Shown piece after piece: positions 35,306 through 45,049 of a stretch of DNA of 64,000 nt. A program made the position numbers and the translations under genes. The stretch covers positions 3,844,001 through 3,908,000 of the forward strand of contig NZ_JBPWQE010000001.1 in assembly GCF_051811025.1 (NCBI RefSeq). Reading direction: 5' to 3'. Each line of letters starts with the position of its first letter. The first letter of the stretch is position 1. This DNA comes from Tardiphaga sp051811025 (GTDB taxonomy: Bacteria; Pseudomonadota; Alphaproteobacteria; Rhizobiales; Xanthobacteraceae). The notes beneath the pieces are model-generated. The model made no database searches and was not told the origin of the DNA. It saw nothing but the letters and a program-made list of their open reading frames with translations.

Positions 35306-37443
35306 CCAATTTGCCCGCCGAGGCTTACGCAATCGTCGAAGGCCGCCACTCCGATCCATTTCACTATCTCGGCCCTCACAAGGAAGCCGACAAGACGGTC
35401 GTGCGCGCTTTCCTGCCGGAAGCTGTGAAGGTCGATGCCATCGATGATCACGGTGCGACGACCGCGTTGGAGCGTGTGCATGACGCGGGGCTGTTCGTCG
35501 GGGCTTTGGCCAATGGCTCGACCAAATATCAATTGCGTGCGCGCTATGGCGACAAGTCCGTCGATCTTGAGGACCCCTATCGCTTTCCGCCTATCCTGAC
35601 TGAATTCGACCTCTATCTGCTCGGCGAAGGTACCCATCAGCGGCTCTATGACAAGCTCGGCGCCCATCCGATGGTGCTTGAAGGCGTCAGCGGCGTCGGA
35701 TTTGTGGTGCTCGCGCCAAATGCGAAGCGTGTCAGCGTGGTCGGCGATTTCAATTTCTGGGACGCGCGGCGTCATCCCATGCGCGTGCGCGGCCCCGGCT
35801 ACTGGGAGTTGTTCATCCCGGGCGCGATGCCCGGCGATCACTACAAGTTCGATATCATCGGCCCGCATGGACAGTTGACGCAGAAATCCGACCCGATGGC
35901 CTTCGCCGCCGAACTGCGGCCCTCCACGGCGTCCATCGTGCTCGACGAAACCAGGATCCCGCATCCACGCCCCGCCCCGGATCACATCAATGCGCTGAAC
36001 AAGCCGATGTCGATCTATGAGGTGCATCTGGGCTCGTGGCGCCGCAAGGGTGACAATGAATGGCTAACCTACCGCGACCTCGCAGAGACACTGCCGCGCT
36101 ATGCTCGCGATCTCGGATTCACCCATGTAGAATTCCTGCCCGTCAACGAGCATCCGTTTGACGGCTCGTGGGGCTATCAGCCGACCGGCATGTATGCGCC
36201 GACCAGCCGCTTCGGTACGCCGGCAGAATTCGCATTGCTGATCGATGCCTGTCATGCCGAGGGGCTCGGCGTGCTGCTCGACTGGGTGCCCGGGCACTTC
36301 CCGGACGATCCGCACGGCCTCGGCAATTTCGACGGCACGGCCCTTTATGAACATGCCAACCCATTGCAGGGCCGGCACATGGACTGGGGCACGCTGATTT
36401 ACAATTACGGACGCACGGAAGTGGTGAACTTCCTGGTGTCCAACGCGCTGTTCTGGCTCGAGCGCTACAATGTGGATGGCCTCCGCGTCGATGCCGTGGC
36501 CTCGATGCTATATCTCGATTACAGCCGCGAAGCCGGCGCCTGGATTCCGAACAAATATGGTGGCCGCGAGAATATCGAGGCCGTCAGCTTCCTGCGCCGC
36601 TTCAACACCGAAGTGTTCGCCAAATTTCCGAATGCGACCACTGCAGCGGAGGAATCCACTGCATGGCCGCAAGTATCGCGTCCCGTCGAATTCGGCGGGC
36701 TGGGCTTCGGCTACAAGTGGAACATGGGCTGGATGCACGACACGCTGAATTACATCAGCAAGGATCCGATCTATCGCCGCTTCCAGCACGGCGACATTCT
36801 ATTCGGCCTGCAATACGCCTTCTCGGAAAACTTCGTGCTGCCACTGTCCCATGACGAAGTGGTGCACGGCAAGCGCTCGATCCTTGGCCGAATGCCCGGC
36901 GACGACTGGCAGCGGTTCGCCAATCTGCGCGCGTATTATTCCTTCATGTTCGGCCATCCCGGCAAGAAACTGATGTTCATGGGCTGCGAATTCGCCCAGG
37001 AGCGCGAGTGGAATCACGACACGTCGCTGGACTGGCACCTGCTGGAGCAGGACAAACATGCCGGCATCCATTCGCTGATCCGCGATCTCAATGAGCTGTA
37101 TCGTAACCAGCCGGCACTGCATGAACTCGATTGCGATCCCGCAGGCTTCGAATGGATGATCACCGACGATGCCGGCAACAACGTGTTTGCGTGGCTGCGC
37201 AAGGGCGCCAACCCGCGCACGCAGTGCCTCGTGGTCGTGAACTTCTCGCCGAATGTCTATCATGATTACCGTGTTCGCGTGCCGTTCACCGGCACCTGGC
37301 GCGAGGTGCTGAATTCCGACGCCGCGCATTACGGCGGCAGCAATGTCGGCAATTCGGGCGAAGTCATTGCCAAGGGGCTTGTCCCCGAACTCAGTCTGAC
37401 CCTTCCACCGCTGGCCGCACTCTTTCTCGTACCGGAATTCTAG
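35302..37443 (+). CDS. glgB: 1,4-alpha-glucan branching enzyme
   Basis: 713-residue GH13_9 enzyme that introduces alpha-1,6 branches into glucan made by GlgE. N-terminal carbohydrate-binding modules (FHYLGPHKEADKTVVRAFLP; then NAKRVSVVGDFNFWDARRHPM) precede the barrel. Catalytic residues are Asp397 in GLRVDAVASMLYLDYS, Glu450 in AAEESTAWP, and the HDEV of LPLSHDEVVHGKRS. The start overlaps the treS stop by four bases. GlgX follows after three bases. Confidence 0.96.
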   Translation: MTNLPAEAYAIVEGRHSDPFHYLGPHKEADKTVVRAFLPEAVKVDAIDDHGATTALERVHDAGLFVGALANGSTKYQLRARYGDKSVDLEDPYRFPPILTEFDLYLLGEGTHQRLYDKLGAHPMVLEGVSGVGFVVLAPNAKRVSVVGDFNFWDARRHPMRVRGPGYWELFIPGAMPGDHYKFDIIGPHGQLTQKSDPMAFAAELRPSTASIVLDETRIPHPRPAPDHINALNKPMSIYEVHLGSWRRKGDNEWLTYRDLAETLPRYARDLGFTHVEFLPVNEHPFDGSWGYQPTGMYAPTSRFGTPAEFALLIDACHAEGLGVLLDWVPGHFPDDPHGLGNFDGTALYEHANPLQGRHMDWGTLIYNYGRTEVVNFLVSNALFWLERYNVDGLRVDAVASMLYLDYSREAGAWIPNKYGGRENIEAVSFLRRFNTEVFAKFPNATTAAEESTAWPQVSRPVEFGGLGFGYKWNMGWMHDTLNYISKDPIYRRFQHGDILFGLQYAFSENFVLPLSHDEVVHGKRSILGRMPGDDWQRFANLRAYYSFMFGHPGKKLMFMGCEFAQEREWNHDTSLDWHLLEQDKHAGIHSLIRDLNELYRNQPALHELDCDPAGFEWMITDDAGNNVFAWLRKGANPRTQCLVVVNFSPNVYHDYRVRVPFTGTWREVLNSDAAHYGGSNVGNSGEVIAKGLVPELSLTLPPLAALFLVPEF

Positions 37444-37446
37444 AGC

Positions 37447-39525
37447 ATGAGATTATCCGCCGGCACGCCCTCCCGCCTCGGCGCAAGCTGGGACGGACGG
37501 GGGACCAACTTTGCCTTGTTCTCCGCCAACGCCACCAAGGTCGAACTGTGTCTGTTCGACAGCCAGGGGCGGCGCGAGCTCGAGCGCGTCGAACTGCCGG
37601 AATATAACGAGCACGTCTTTCACGGCTATCTCAACGATGTCTCGCCGGGCCAGCTCTATGGTTATCGCGTGCACGGCCCCTATGAGCCGGAGCACGGACA
37701 CCGCTTCAATGCGCACAAGCTGCTGCTCGACCCCTATGCCAAGAAACTGGCCGGGCGTCTCGTCTGGAGCGATGCACATTTCGGCTATCGCACCGGCTCG
37801 TCGCGCGAGGACCTGTCCTTCGACCGCCGCGACAATGCGCGCGGCATGCCGAAGGCCGTGGTGGTCGACGAGACCTTCAACTGGGGTCGCAAGGAAGCAC
37901 GCCCGAGCGTACCGTGGGAAGATACGATCATCTATGAGGCCCATGTGAAGGGCCTGACGCAGACCCGCAAGGATATGCCGCCAGGGCTGCGCGGCACCTA
38001 TCGCGGCCTGTCGTCGCCGTCGATGATCGAGCATCTCAAACGGCTCGGCGTCACCACCATCGAGCTGCTGCCGGTGCACAGCTTTGTCGACGACCGCCGG
38101 CTGGTGGAAATGAAGCTGGTGAATTACTGGGGTTACAACACCCTCTCCTTCTTCGCACCGGAAGCGCGCTACGGCGCCGACAATCCGCTCGATGCGTTCC
38201 GCACGACGGTGGCGCGGCTGCATGATGCTGGCATCGAAGTGATGCTCGACGTGGTCTATAACCACACCGCCGAAGGCAATCATCTCGGCCCGACGCTGAG
38301 CTATCGCGGCATCGACAACGCCTCCTATTACTGGCTGATGCCGGACAATCCACGATTCTATGACGACTTCACGGGCTGTGGCAGCTCGATGAACCTTACG
38401 CATCCGCGCGTGTTGCAGATGGTGATGGATTCATTGCGCTACTGGGTCGAGGTGTGCCACGTGGATGGCTTTCGTTTCGACCTTGCAACCACGCTGGCCC
38501 GCGGGCCGAATGGCTTCGATCGTAATAGCGGTTTCCTCACCGCCATCCGGCAGGACCCTGTGCTCGCGAACGTCAAAATGGTCGCCGAGCCCTGGGATCT
38601 TGGCATGGGCGGCTACCAGGTCGGCGCGTTTCCGTCGCAATGGTCGGAATGGAATGACAAATATCGCAGCGCCATGCGCCGCTACTGGAGCGGCGAAGGC
38701 TCGCTGATCGGCGAAGTCTCCAGCCGCATGACAGGCTCCTCCGACGTGTTCAACCATGACGGCCGCAAGCAGCGCGCCGGCATCAACCATGTCACCGTAC
38801 ATGACGGTTTTCCGTTGGCCGATCTCTTTGCCTATAACGAGAAGCACAACGAGGCCAATGGCGAGGACAATCGCGATGGCTCCAGCGACAATCTGAGCAA
38901 CAATTTCGGCGTCGAGGGCCCAACCGACGATCTCGAGCTGCTGGCACTGCGCCGACAGCTGCGCAAGAACCAGCTCGCCAGTCTGTTCCTCGCGCAGGGC
39001 GTGCCGCTGCTGCTGGCCGGCGACGAGATCGGCAATACCCAGGGCGGTAACAACAATGCCTATTGCCAGGACAACGAGATCGGCTGGGTGACCTGGGACA
39101 ATCTCGGCGACAAGGACGAGGACCTGACCGACTTCATCGGTCATATGACCCAGCTCCGCAGCCGTTTTCCGCAAATCACAGCCCAGCGCTGGCTCGACGG
39201 CCGCCGCGCCGATGGCAGCTATGGCGTGCTATGGCTGACCCCATCGGCCGACGAGATGACCGAGACGGACTGGGCGTTTCCCGACGGGCGCTTTCTCTCT
39301 TATGTACTTAGCGCTTCCGGCGACAACACCAATCCGATCTTCATCGTGCTGAACGCGGCGCCCGAGGGTATTCCTTTCAAGCTGCCGAAGATGCTGGAAT
39401 ACAAGAACTGGCGGCAGGTGCTGAACACCGCCGACGACAACCTCTCGATCGCCATTCTGCCTCCAGGGAGCGATATCGACGCACCGCCGCGTTCGGTGCT
39501 TGCCTTTGCGGGGACGCCAGCATGA
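37447..39525 (+). CDS. glgX: Glycogen debranching enzyme GlgX
   Basis: 692-residue GH13_11 isoamylase-type enzyme that cleaves alpha-1,6 branches. CBM48 at the N terminus (PSRLGASWDGRGTNFALFSA), barrel with YWGYNTLSFFAPE, nucleophile Asp345 in DGFRFDLATTLAR, Glu in KMVAEPWDLG, and Asp in VTVHDGFPLADL. Linear chains it releases are substrates for TreY encoded two genes downstream. It begins three bases after glgB and overlaps treZ by four bases. Confidence 0.95.
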   Translation: MRLSAGTPSRLGASWDGRGTNFALFSANATKVELCLFDSQGRRELERVELPEYNEHVFHGYLNDVSPGQLYGYRVHGPYEPEHGHRFNAHKLLLDPYAKKLAGRLVWSDAHFGYRTGSSREDLSFDRRDNARGMPKAVVVDETFNWGRKEARPSVPWEDTIIYEAHVKGLTQTRKDMPPGLRGTYRGLSSPSMIEHLKRLGVTTIELLPVHSFVDDRRLVEMKLVNYWGYNTLSFFAPEARYGADNPLDAFRTTVARLHDAGIEVMLDVVYNHTAEGNHLGPTLSYRGIDNASYYWLMPDNPRFYDDFTGCGSSMNLTHPRVLQMVMDSLRYWVEVCHVDGFRFDLATTLARGPNGFDRNSGFLTAIRQDPVLANVKMVAEPWDLGMGGYQVGAFPSQWSEWNDKYRSAMRRYWSGEGSLIGEVSSRMTGSSDVFNHDGRKQRAGINHVTVHDGFPLADLFAYNEKHNEANGEDNRDGSSDNLSNNFGVEGPTDDLELLALRRQLRKNQLASLFLAQGVPLLLAGDEIGNTQGGNNNAYCQDNEIGWVTWDNLGDKDEDLTDFIGHMTQLRSRFPQITAQRWLDGRRADGSYGVLWLTPSADEMTETDWAFPDGRFLSYVLSASGDNTNPIFIVLNAAPEGIPFKLPKMLEYKNWRQVLNTADDNLSIAILPPGSDIDAPPRSVLAFAGTPA

Positions 39526-41288
39526 GCGCTCATTCGTTCGGACCACGGCTGACCGAGAAAGGCGCGATCTTCCGCCTCTGGGCACCGGCTGCGCAATGCG
39601 TCGACGTGCTGCTTGGCGATCAAGCCCATCCCTTGAAGCCCGGCGATGACGGCTGGTTTACCGCGGAGATCGCCAGCGTGAAAGCCGGCGCGACCTATCG
39701 CTTCAGGATCGACGGCAAGACAGACGTTCCAGATCCGGGCTCAGGCTTTCAGCCAAACGATATCGCTGGCCCCTCGGAGATCATCGATCACAAGTCCTAT
39801 CCATGGCGCGCGACGGACTGGCGCGGGCGTCCGTGGGAAGAGACTGTGCTGCTCGAGACACATGTCGGCACCTTCACGCCGGAGGGCACCTATCGCGCCA
39901 TGATCGACAAGCTCGATCATCTCGTCGCCACCGGGATCACAGCAGTCGAACTGATGCCGCTCGCCGATTTTTCCGGCAAGCGCAACTGGGGCTATGACGG
40001 CGTGCTGTGGTATGCGCCGGACGCGATGTTCGGCCGCCCCGAGGACCTGAAGGCCTTGATCGACGAAGCGCACCTGCGCGGGTTAATGGTGTTTCTCGAC
40101 GTCGTCTACAATCACTTCGGGCCGGAAGGGAATTATCTCGGCCTCTATGCGCCGAACTTCTTCGGCGGTGCCGATACGCCATGGGGTTCGGCGATCGACT
40201 ATCGTCTGCCGCAGGTCCGCGCTTATGCCATCGAGAACGCCGTGGCATGGCTGCGCGATTATCGTTTCGACGGGCTGCGGCTCGACGCCGTCCATGCCAT
40301 CGTCGAACAGGGCGAGATCCCGATGCTACATGAGCTGAGCCGCGAAGTCGGTAAGCTCGCCGCCGATACCGGCCGACACATCCATCTCGTTCTGGAAAAC
40401 GACGACAACCGCGCCACTCTGCTCGATCCCGCCACCAATCCGCCGCGCGGCAAATATCGCGCGCAGTGGAACGACGACTATCATCACGCCTGGCACGTGC
40501 TTCTGACCGGCGAAGATAAAGGCTATTACAGCGACTACGCGCAAAAGCCGCTCGATCATATCGTGCATGCGCTCGGCTCCGGATTCGCCTATCAGGGACA
40601 ACCCTCAGCGCATCGCGCGGGCGCTGAACGCGGCGAACCATCAGGCGAACTCGCACCGGCGGGTTTCGTGAATTTCCTGCAGAACCACGACCAGATTGGC
40701 AATCGTGCGCTTGGCGATCGGCTGGAGACCTTGGCCAAGCCCGAGGCCATCGAAGCTGCGCTGGCCATTACATTGCTGGCGCCGATGGTGCCGATGCTGT
40801 TTCAGGGCGAGGAATGGGGCTCGAGAGCGCCGTTCCCGTTTTTCTGCGATTTCGAAGGCGATCTCGCCAATGCCGTGCGTAGCGGTCGCAAGAAGGAATT
40901 CGCCAGCGCCTACGAAAAGTATGGCGACGAGATTCCTGACCCGCTGGACGAGAGCTCCTTCCGCTCGGCCTTCGTCGATTGGGACAATCGCAAAACGACC
41001 GCGGGTAAGAAGCGGCTGACGCTGGTTCGCGAACTGCTCGCACTGCGCAAGCAGCATATCGTACGGCGCCTCGCTGGCGCGCGGTTCGGCAAGGCTGAGG
41101 CAAGTGACGGCGGCCGGCTCACGGCATTCTGGACAATGGGTGACGGCAGCAAGCTGCATCTCACGGCAAATCTGTCCGACAAGGCCGTTAACGCAGCACC
41201 GCCGAGCACAGGCACGACAATTTGGGGCAACACTACCACCGGCGTGGGGACGCCGTGGTCCGTCGCATGGCGGATCGGAGACAAATAA
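39522..41288 (+). CDS. treZ: Malto-oligosyltrehalose trehalohydrolase
   Basis: 588-residue GH13_10 enzyme that releases trehalose from maltooligosyl-trehalose made by TreY. N-terminal domain FGPRLTEKGAIFRLWAPAAQ; barrel with NWGYDGVLWYAPDAMFG, nucleophile Asp255 in GLRLDAVHAI, acid/base Glu in HLVLENDDN, and Asp in FLQNHDQIGNRALGDR. The start overlaps the glgX stop (ATGA). Its TAA shares one base with the treY ATG (TAATG at 41286-41290), so the two partners are made together. Confidence 0.96.
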   Translation: MSAHSFGPRLTEKGAIFRLWAPAAQCVDVLLGDQAHPLKPGDDGWFTAEIASVKAGATYRFRIDGKTDVPDPGSGFQPNDIAGPSEIIDHKSYPWRATDWRGRPWEETVLLETHVGTFTPEGTYRAMIDKLDHLVATGITAVELMPLADFSGKRNWGYDGVLWYAPDAMFGRPEDLKALIDEAHLRGLMVFLDVVYNHFGPEGNYLGLYAPNFFGGADTPWGSAIDYRLPQVRAYAIENAVAWLRDYRFDGLRLDAVHAIVEQGEIPMLHELSREVGKLAADTGRHIHLVLENDDNRATLLDPATNPPRGKYRAQWNDDYHHAWHVLLTGEDKGYYSDYAQKPLDHIVHALGSGFAYQGQPSAHRAGAERGEPSGELAPAGFVNFLQNHDQIGNRALGDRLETLAKPEAIEAALAITLLAPMVPMLFQGEEWGSRAPFPFFCDFEGDLANAVRSGRKKEFASAYEKYGDEIPDPLDESSFRSAFVDWDNRKTTAGKKRLTLVRELLALRKQHIVRRLAGARFGKAEASDGGRLTAFWTMGDGSKLHLTANLSDKAVNAAPPSTGTTIWGNTTTGVGTPWSVAWRIGDK

Positions 41289-44080
41289 TGGCCCCTGCGA
41301 TTCCCGTCGCGACCTACCGTATTCAACTCACCAAGGATTTCGATTTCGATGCCACCGCGGGCATCGTGCCCTATCTGAAGGCGCTCGGCATCACGCATCT
41401 CTATGCGTCGCCGTTCATGAAATCGCGCGCGGGTTCGACCCATGGCTATGACATTGTCGATCACACCAAGCTCAATCCGGAGCTGGGCGGCGAAGAAGGT
41501 TTCGAGCGCCTGAGTGCCACGTTGAAGGCCAACGATATCGGCCTGATCCTCGACTTCGTGCCCAATCATGTGGGCGTGCATTTCGCTGACAATCCGTGGT
41601 GGCTCGACGTGCTGGAATGGGGACAGACCTCGCCGCACGCCGTCTCCTTCGACATCGACTGGGATACTTTGCCCTATCGCGCACGCGGGGGCGTGCTGCT
41701 GCCGATCATCGGCAGCTCATATGGCCAGGCGCTGGACAACGGCGAGATCGAGCTGAAATACGACGCCGAGGAAGGCAGCTTCTCGGCCTGGTATTTCGAA
41801 CATCGGCTGCCGATCGCACCGGAGCGCTATAGCGAGATGCTGCGCACCATCGTCAAGGAAGCCGATGCCGGTAAAACGCCAGCCGGCCGCGCAATTCTGA
41901 TGCTGGCTGCCAGGCACAAGGGCCTCCGCCATCCCAACCGGCGGGAAGCGCCGGCTTTCAAGCAGCAGCTGGCGTCGATTGAAGGCGTCGCGGACGTGAT
42001 CGCCAAAGGGATCGAGGCCTATCGCGCCGGACCAGATCGTCCTGCGCAGACCCAGGCGCTACATATGCTGCTGGAGCGCCAGCACTACAAGCTTGGCCAA
42101 TGGCGTCTTGCATCGAGCGAGATCAACTATCGCCGCTTCTTCGACGTCAATACGCTGGCTGGTCTGCGTATCGAGGACGCCGATACGTTCGAGGCGATTC
42201 ATTCGCTGGTCAAACGGCTGATTACCGAAGACAAGCTGCAGGGGTTGCGGCTGGACCACATCGACGGCCTTCACGATCCCTCGCAATATTTCCAACGGCT
42301 GCGCCGGCTGATCCGCGAGGCGCATGGCAACAGCACCAAACCGTTTTATGTCGTGGTCGAGAAGATTCTTGGCGAGCACGAGAAGCTAGTGCCTTTCGCC
42401 GGCGTGCATGGCACCACCGGCTATGAATGGCTCAATGTGATCACGCAGGTGCTGGTCGAAGAAAAAGGCCTGGAACCACTGGGCGAAACCTGGCGACAGG
42501 TGAGCAACGTCTCGCCGAAATTCGAACCTCAACTGGTGGAAGCCAAGCGCCGCGTGCTCGATACGCTGCTGCTCAGCGAATTCACCGTGTTGACGCGCCT
42601 ACTGGCACGGATCGCCAACGGACATTATTCGACACGCGACTTCTCCGCCGACACGCTGCGTCAGGCCTTCGAACTCTATGTACTGCATTTCCCGGTCTAT
42701 CGCACCTATCTCTCCACTGCCGGCCCATCGGCCCTCGACCGGCAACTGATCGCCACGACCATCGAGAAGGCTCGCGCCGAGTGGTTCGGCGCCGATGAAG
42801 GCTTGTTTGACTTCCTGCGCGACGCTCTGACGCTGGACCTGCTGAAACCCGGCCGCCCCGCGCATAGCAAGCCGCGGGTGCGACGCTTTGCATTGAAGGT
42901 GCAGCAGTTCACCGGGCCGACAATGGCGAAGTCGCTCGAAGACACCGCCTTCTATCGCTATCACCGCCTGCTGGCGTTCAACGAAGTCGGCGGCGAGCCG
43001 GCAGCGGAAGCGATACCTGTCGCGGCGTTTCACGAGATAATGGTCACACGCGCGCGCGAACGGCCGTATGGCATGACCTCGACCGCCACCCACGACACCA
43101 AGCGCGGCGAGGATGCCCGCGCGCGTTTGCTGGCGCTGGCCGAAATGCCCGGTGAATGGGCCAGTGCGGTCGGTCGCTGGAAGGTGCTGAACGCGCCGCA
43201 TCTGGTTATTGACGGCGAGATGCGCGCGCCCTCCGCAGCGTTCGAGTATATGTTGTACCAGGCGCTTATCGGCGCCTGGTCGCTCGGCGGGCAGGACAAT
43301 TCCTTCCTCGAACGCATGCAGGCCTATGCGCTGAAGGCCGCGCGCGAGGGCAAGCAGGAAACGAGCTGGCTCAACCCGAACGACGCCTATGAAAAGGGCC
43401 TGCACGCATTTCTGGAGCGTATTCTCGATCCCGCCCAGTCGCCGGAATTTCTTGCAGCGCTTGAGACCTTTGCCAAGCGCACGTCGCTGATCGGCGCATT
43501 GAATTCACTCAGCCAGATCACGCTGAAAGCGACCATTCCCGGCATGCCGGACTTCTATCAGGGCACCGAATTCTGGGATTTTTCGCTGGTCGATCCCGAT
43601 AACCGCCGCCCGGTGGATTTCGCCGAACGCGCGAAAGTGCTGAAGGCACTGCAGCAACCAGACTGGGCGGCGCTGGCGCAACACTGGGATGATGGCCACA
43701 TCAAGCTCGCCTGGACACGCGAGCTGTTGAAACACCGCACCGAGATGGCAGCCGTCTTCACCGATGGCGATTACGAACCACTTGAAGTGACCGGACCTCA
43801 TGCCGCGCACATCATCGCCTTTGCGCGACGGCATCAGCGCGATGCGGCGATCGTCGTGATCCCGCGCGCCTTTTTCGAAGCGACGCAAGGCGGGCGGCAT
43901 TGGCCGGAGACGACGGCGTTCGACGCGACCGTCATCGCGCCCGGCTACCTCGTTGAAGGTTCTCCGCCGAAGAACGGCGCGAGCAAGCTCTCCGTTGCCA
44001 AACTCTTCAGGCAGCTTCCGATGGCGATCGTGAAGGCACACGCCGCACCGAAACGCATTCGTTCAACGCGTTTGCGATAG
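41288..44080 (+). CDS. treY: Malto-oligosyltrehalose synthase
   Basis: 930-residue GH13_26 enzyme that isomerises the reducing end of a glucan chain to a trehalose unit. N terminus IPVATYRIQLTKDFDFD; barrel with LYASPFMKSRAGSTHGYDIVDH, nucleophile Asp323 in GLRLDHIDGLHDP, Glu358 in VVEKILGEHEKL, and Asp in TSTATHDTKRGED. The C-terminal MPDFYQGTEFWDFSLVDPDNRRPVDF is diagnostic of TreY. ATG at 41288 is chosen over upstream in-frame codons because of the TAATG junction with treZ. It is the last gene of the operon. Confidence 0.96.
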   Translation: MAPAIPVATYRIQLTKDFDFDATAGIVPYLKALGITHLYASPFMKSRAGSTHGYDIVDHTKLNPELGGEEGFERLSATLKANDIGLILDFVPNHVGVHFADNPWWLDVLEWGQTSPHAVSFDIDWDTLPYRARGGVLLPIIGSSYGQALDNGEIELKYDAEEGSFSAWYFEHRLPIAPERYSEMLRTIVKEADAGKTPAGRAILMLAARHKGLRHPNRREAPAFKQQLASIEGVADVIAKGIEAYRAGPDRPAQTQALHMLLERQHYKLGQWRLASSEINYRRFFDVNTLAGLRIEDADTFEAIHSLVKRLITEDKLQGLRLDHIDGLHDPSQYFQRLRRLIREAHGNSTKPFYVVVEKILGEHEKLVPFAGVHGTTGYEWLNVITQVLVEEKGLEPLGETWRQVSNVSPKFEPQLVEAKRRVLDTLLLSEFTVLTRLLARIANGHYSTRDFSADTLRQAFELYVLHFPVYRTYLSTAGPSALDRQLIATTIEKARAEWFGADEGLFDFLRDALTLDLLKPGRPAHSKPRVRRFALKVQQFTGPTMAKSLEDTAFYRYHRLLAFNEVGGEPAAEAIPVAAFHEIMVTRARERPYGMTSTATHDTKRGEDARARLLALAEMPGEWASAVGRWKVLNAPHLVIDGEMRAPSAAFEYMLYQALIGAWSLGGQDNSFLERMQAYALKAAREGKQETSWLNPNDAYEKGLHAFLERILDPAQSPEFLAALETFAKRTSLIGALNSLSQITLKATIPGMPDFYQGTEFWDFSLVDPDNRRPVDFAERAKVLKALQQPDWAALAQHWDDGHIKLAWTRELLKHRTEMAAVFTDGDYEPLEVTGPHAAHIIAFARRHQRDAAIVVIPRAFFEATQGGRHWPETTAFDATVIAPGYLVEGSPPKNGASKLSVAKLFRQLPMAIVKAHAAPKRIRSTRLR

Positions 44081-44092
44081 CACATACGACAA

Positions 44093-44121
44093 GGCCGCCC
44101 GGGATCAACGGCCGGACGGCC
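44093..44121 (+). terminator. Possible terminator after treY
   Basis: A stem of ten pairs with one mismatch (GGCCGCCCGG at 44093-44102, CCGGACGGCC at 44112-44121) and a 9-base loop begins 12 bases past the treY stop. No T run follows, so termination could need Rho. The rest of the 230-base gap to 44310 shows no gene. Confidence 0.35.
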
Positions 44122-44310
44122 TGGCGGATGTCGTGCCGACTCGAAGAAGGTCGGTTCCCTTCCTCCGCGTGTTCAAAGCTTTTCATCAAATTATTTGCGA
44201 GTGGTTTACGATCAAACTCGCGTGCGCCGCACTATCGCAGGATATTTTTTTTGCTGCACAGCAGCAGGCACGGTAGATGCGTGAGATTTCTGCACGCCGC
44301 AATCGCCGCT

Positions 44311-44622
44311 TCAACTCTTTTTCGTGAGCAGCAGATTTCCGCGCGATTTGATCGCTGCCTGCGCCACTTCGGCGAAGCGCTTCAGCAGCCAGGGCAGCAC
44401 CACTTCGACGGTGACGTGATCCTCGGCCACATCGACATGACCGGACGCCACCTGCCCCATGGCATGGACGCGGAAGATCATCCGGTCGCCGTCCCAGCGC
44501 TCCTCGTCAACTTTCAACATTGGTACATTGGTTGCTGCGCGTGTCAGTCCTGTCTTGAGCCGCCGGGCAGCTTCCTCGCGGCCGAGGCTGTGCGGAATGG
44601 AAACGACGAGCGGTGCAGACAT
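44311..44622 (-). CDS. Polyhydroxyalkanoic acid system family protein
   Basis: 103-residue cytoplasmic protein of the PHA granule-associated family. Conserved layout: LVVSIPHSLGREEAARRLKTGL, then the strand MIFRVHAMGQVASGHVDVAEDHVTVEV and the C-terminal LPWLLKRFAEVAQAAIKSRGNLLLTKK. The family is linked by name to polyhydroxyalkanoate storage, but its biochemical role is not established. ATG at 44622. It stands alone on the minus strand between treY and the DUF3309 gene. Confidence 0.88.
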   Translation of the reverse strand: MSAPLVVSIPHSLGREEAARRLKTGLTRAATNVPMLKVDEERWDGDRMIFRVHAMGQVASGHVDVAEDHVTVEVVLPWLLKRFAEVAQAAIKSRGNLLLTKKS

Positions 44623-44777
44623 CTCATGATCCTTTGTTAGTTAAGGTGGATGTAAGCGCGAAATCGTCCAACGGTAGTCATAATGGAGGTTTCAACCTTG
44701 GAACCTTGCGGGCGCCTGCGCGTTTTTACCGCATGAAGGCAGCCGGCTCGTCCGTCTGCCAGGCTGAGGAGACATTC

Positions 44778-44942
44778 ATGTCCATTGGTACGATTATTCT
44801 GATCATTCTGATTATCGCCTTGCTTGGTGGTTTCAGCGGTATCGGCGGCGGTCCGTTCTACGGCACCGGCTACTACGGCGGCGGCGGCCTCGGCCTCATC
44901 GTGGTGATCCTGCTGATCCTCCTGCTGCTTGGTAAGCTGTAA
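44778..44942 (+). CDS. DUF3309 family small membrane protein
   Basis: 54-residue protein with two hydrophobic segments (IGTIILIILIIALLGG at the N terminus, LGLIVVILLILLLLGKL at the C terminus) joined by a Gly/Tyr-rich turn (GGGPFYGTGYYGGGG). This is the DUF3309 pattern, and members are small inner-membrane proteins of unknown function, common in rhizobia and often stress-related by expression. ATG at 44778 has GAGGAG nine bases upstream. A clear terminator follows. Confidence 0.88.
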   Translation: MSIGTIILIILIIALLGGFSGIGGGPFYGTGYYGGGGLGLIVVILLILLLLGKL

Positions 44943-44959
44943 GAGCGGATATTGATTTC

Positions 44960-44993
44960 AAGGCGCGCAATCCGGAAGGGTCGCGCGCCTTTT
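44960..44993 (+). terminator. Intrinsic terminator after the DUF3309 gene
   Basis: A nine-pair stem (AAGGCGCGC at 44960-44968, GCGCGCCTT at 44983-44991) with a 14-base loop is followed directly by TTC, giving the tail CCTTTTC. It lies 17 bases after the stop at 44942. Confidence 0.7.
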
Positions 44994-45049
44994 CATGCGC
45001 GTACGCTCTCACCGTCATCATCCGCAAAAGCGGGTAACGACGGCGAGAG

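Noticed and set aside
44128..44640. 170-codon plus-strand frame over the PHA-system gene
   Set aside because: The first third is intergenic with no ribosome site, and the rest is antisense to a conserved-family protein.
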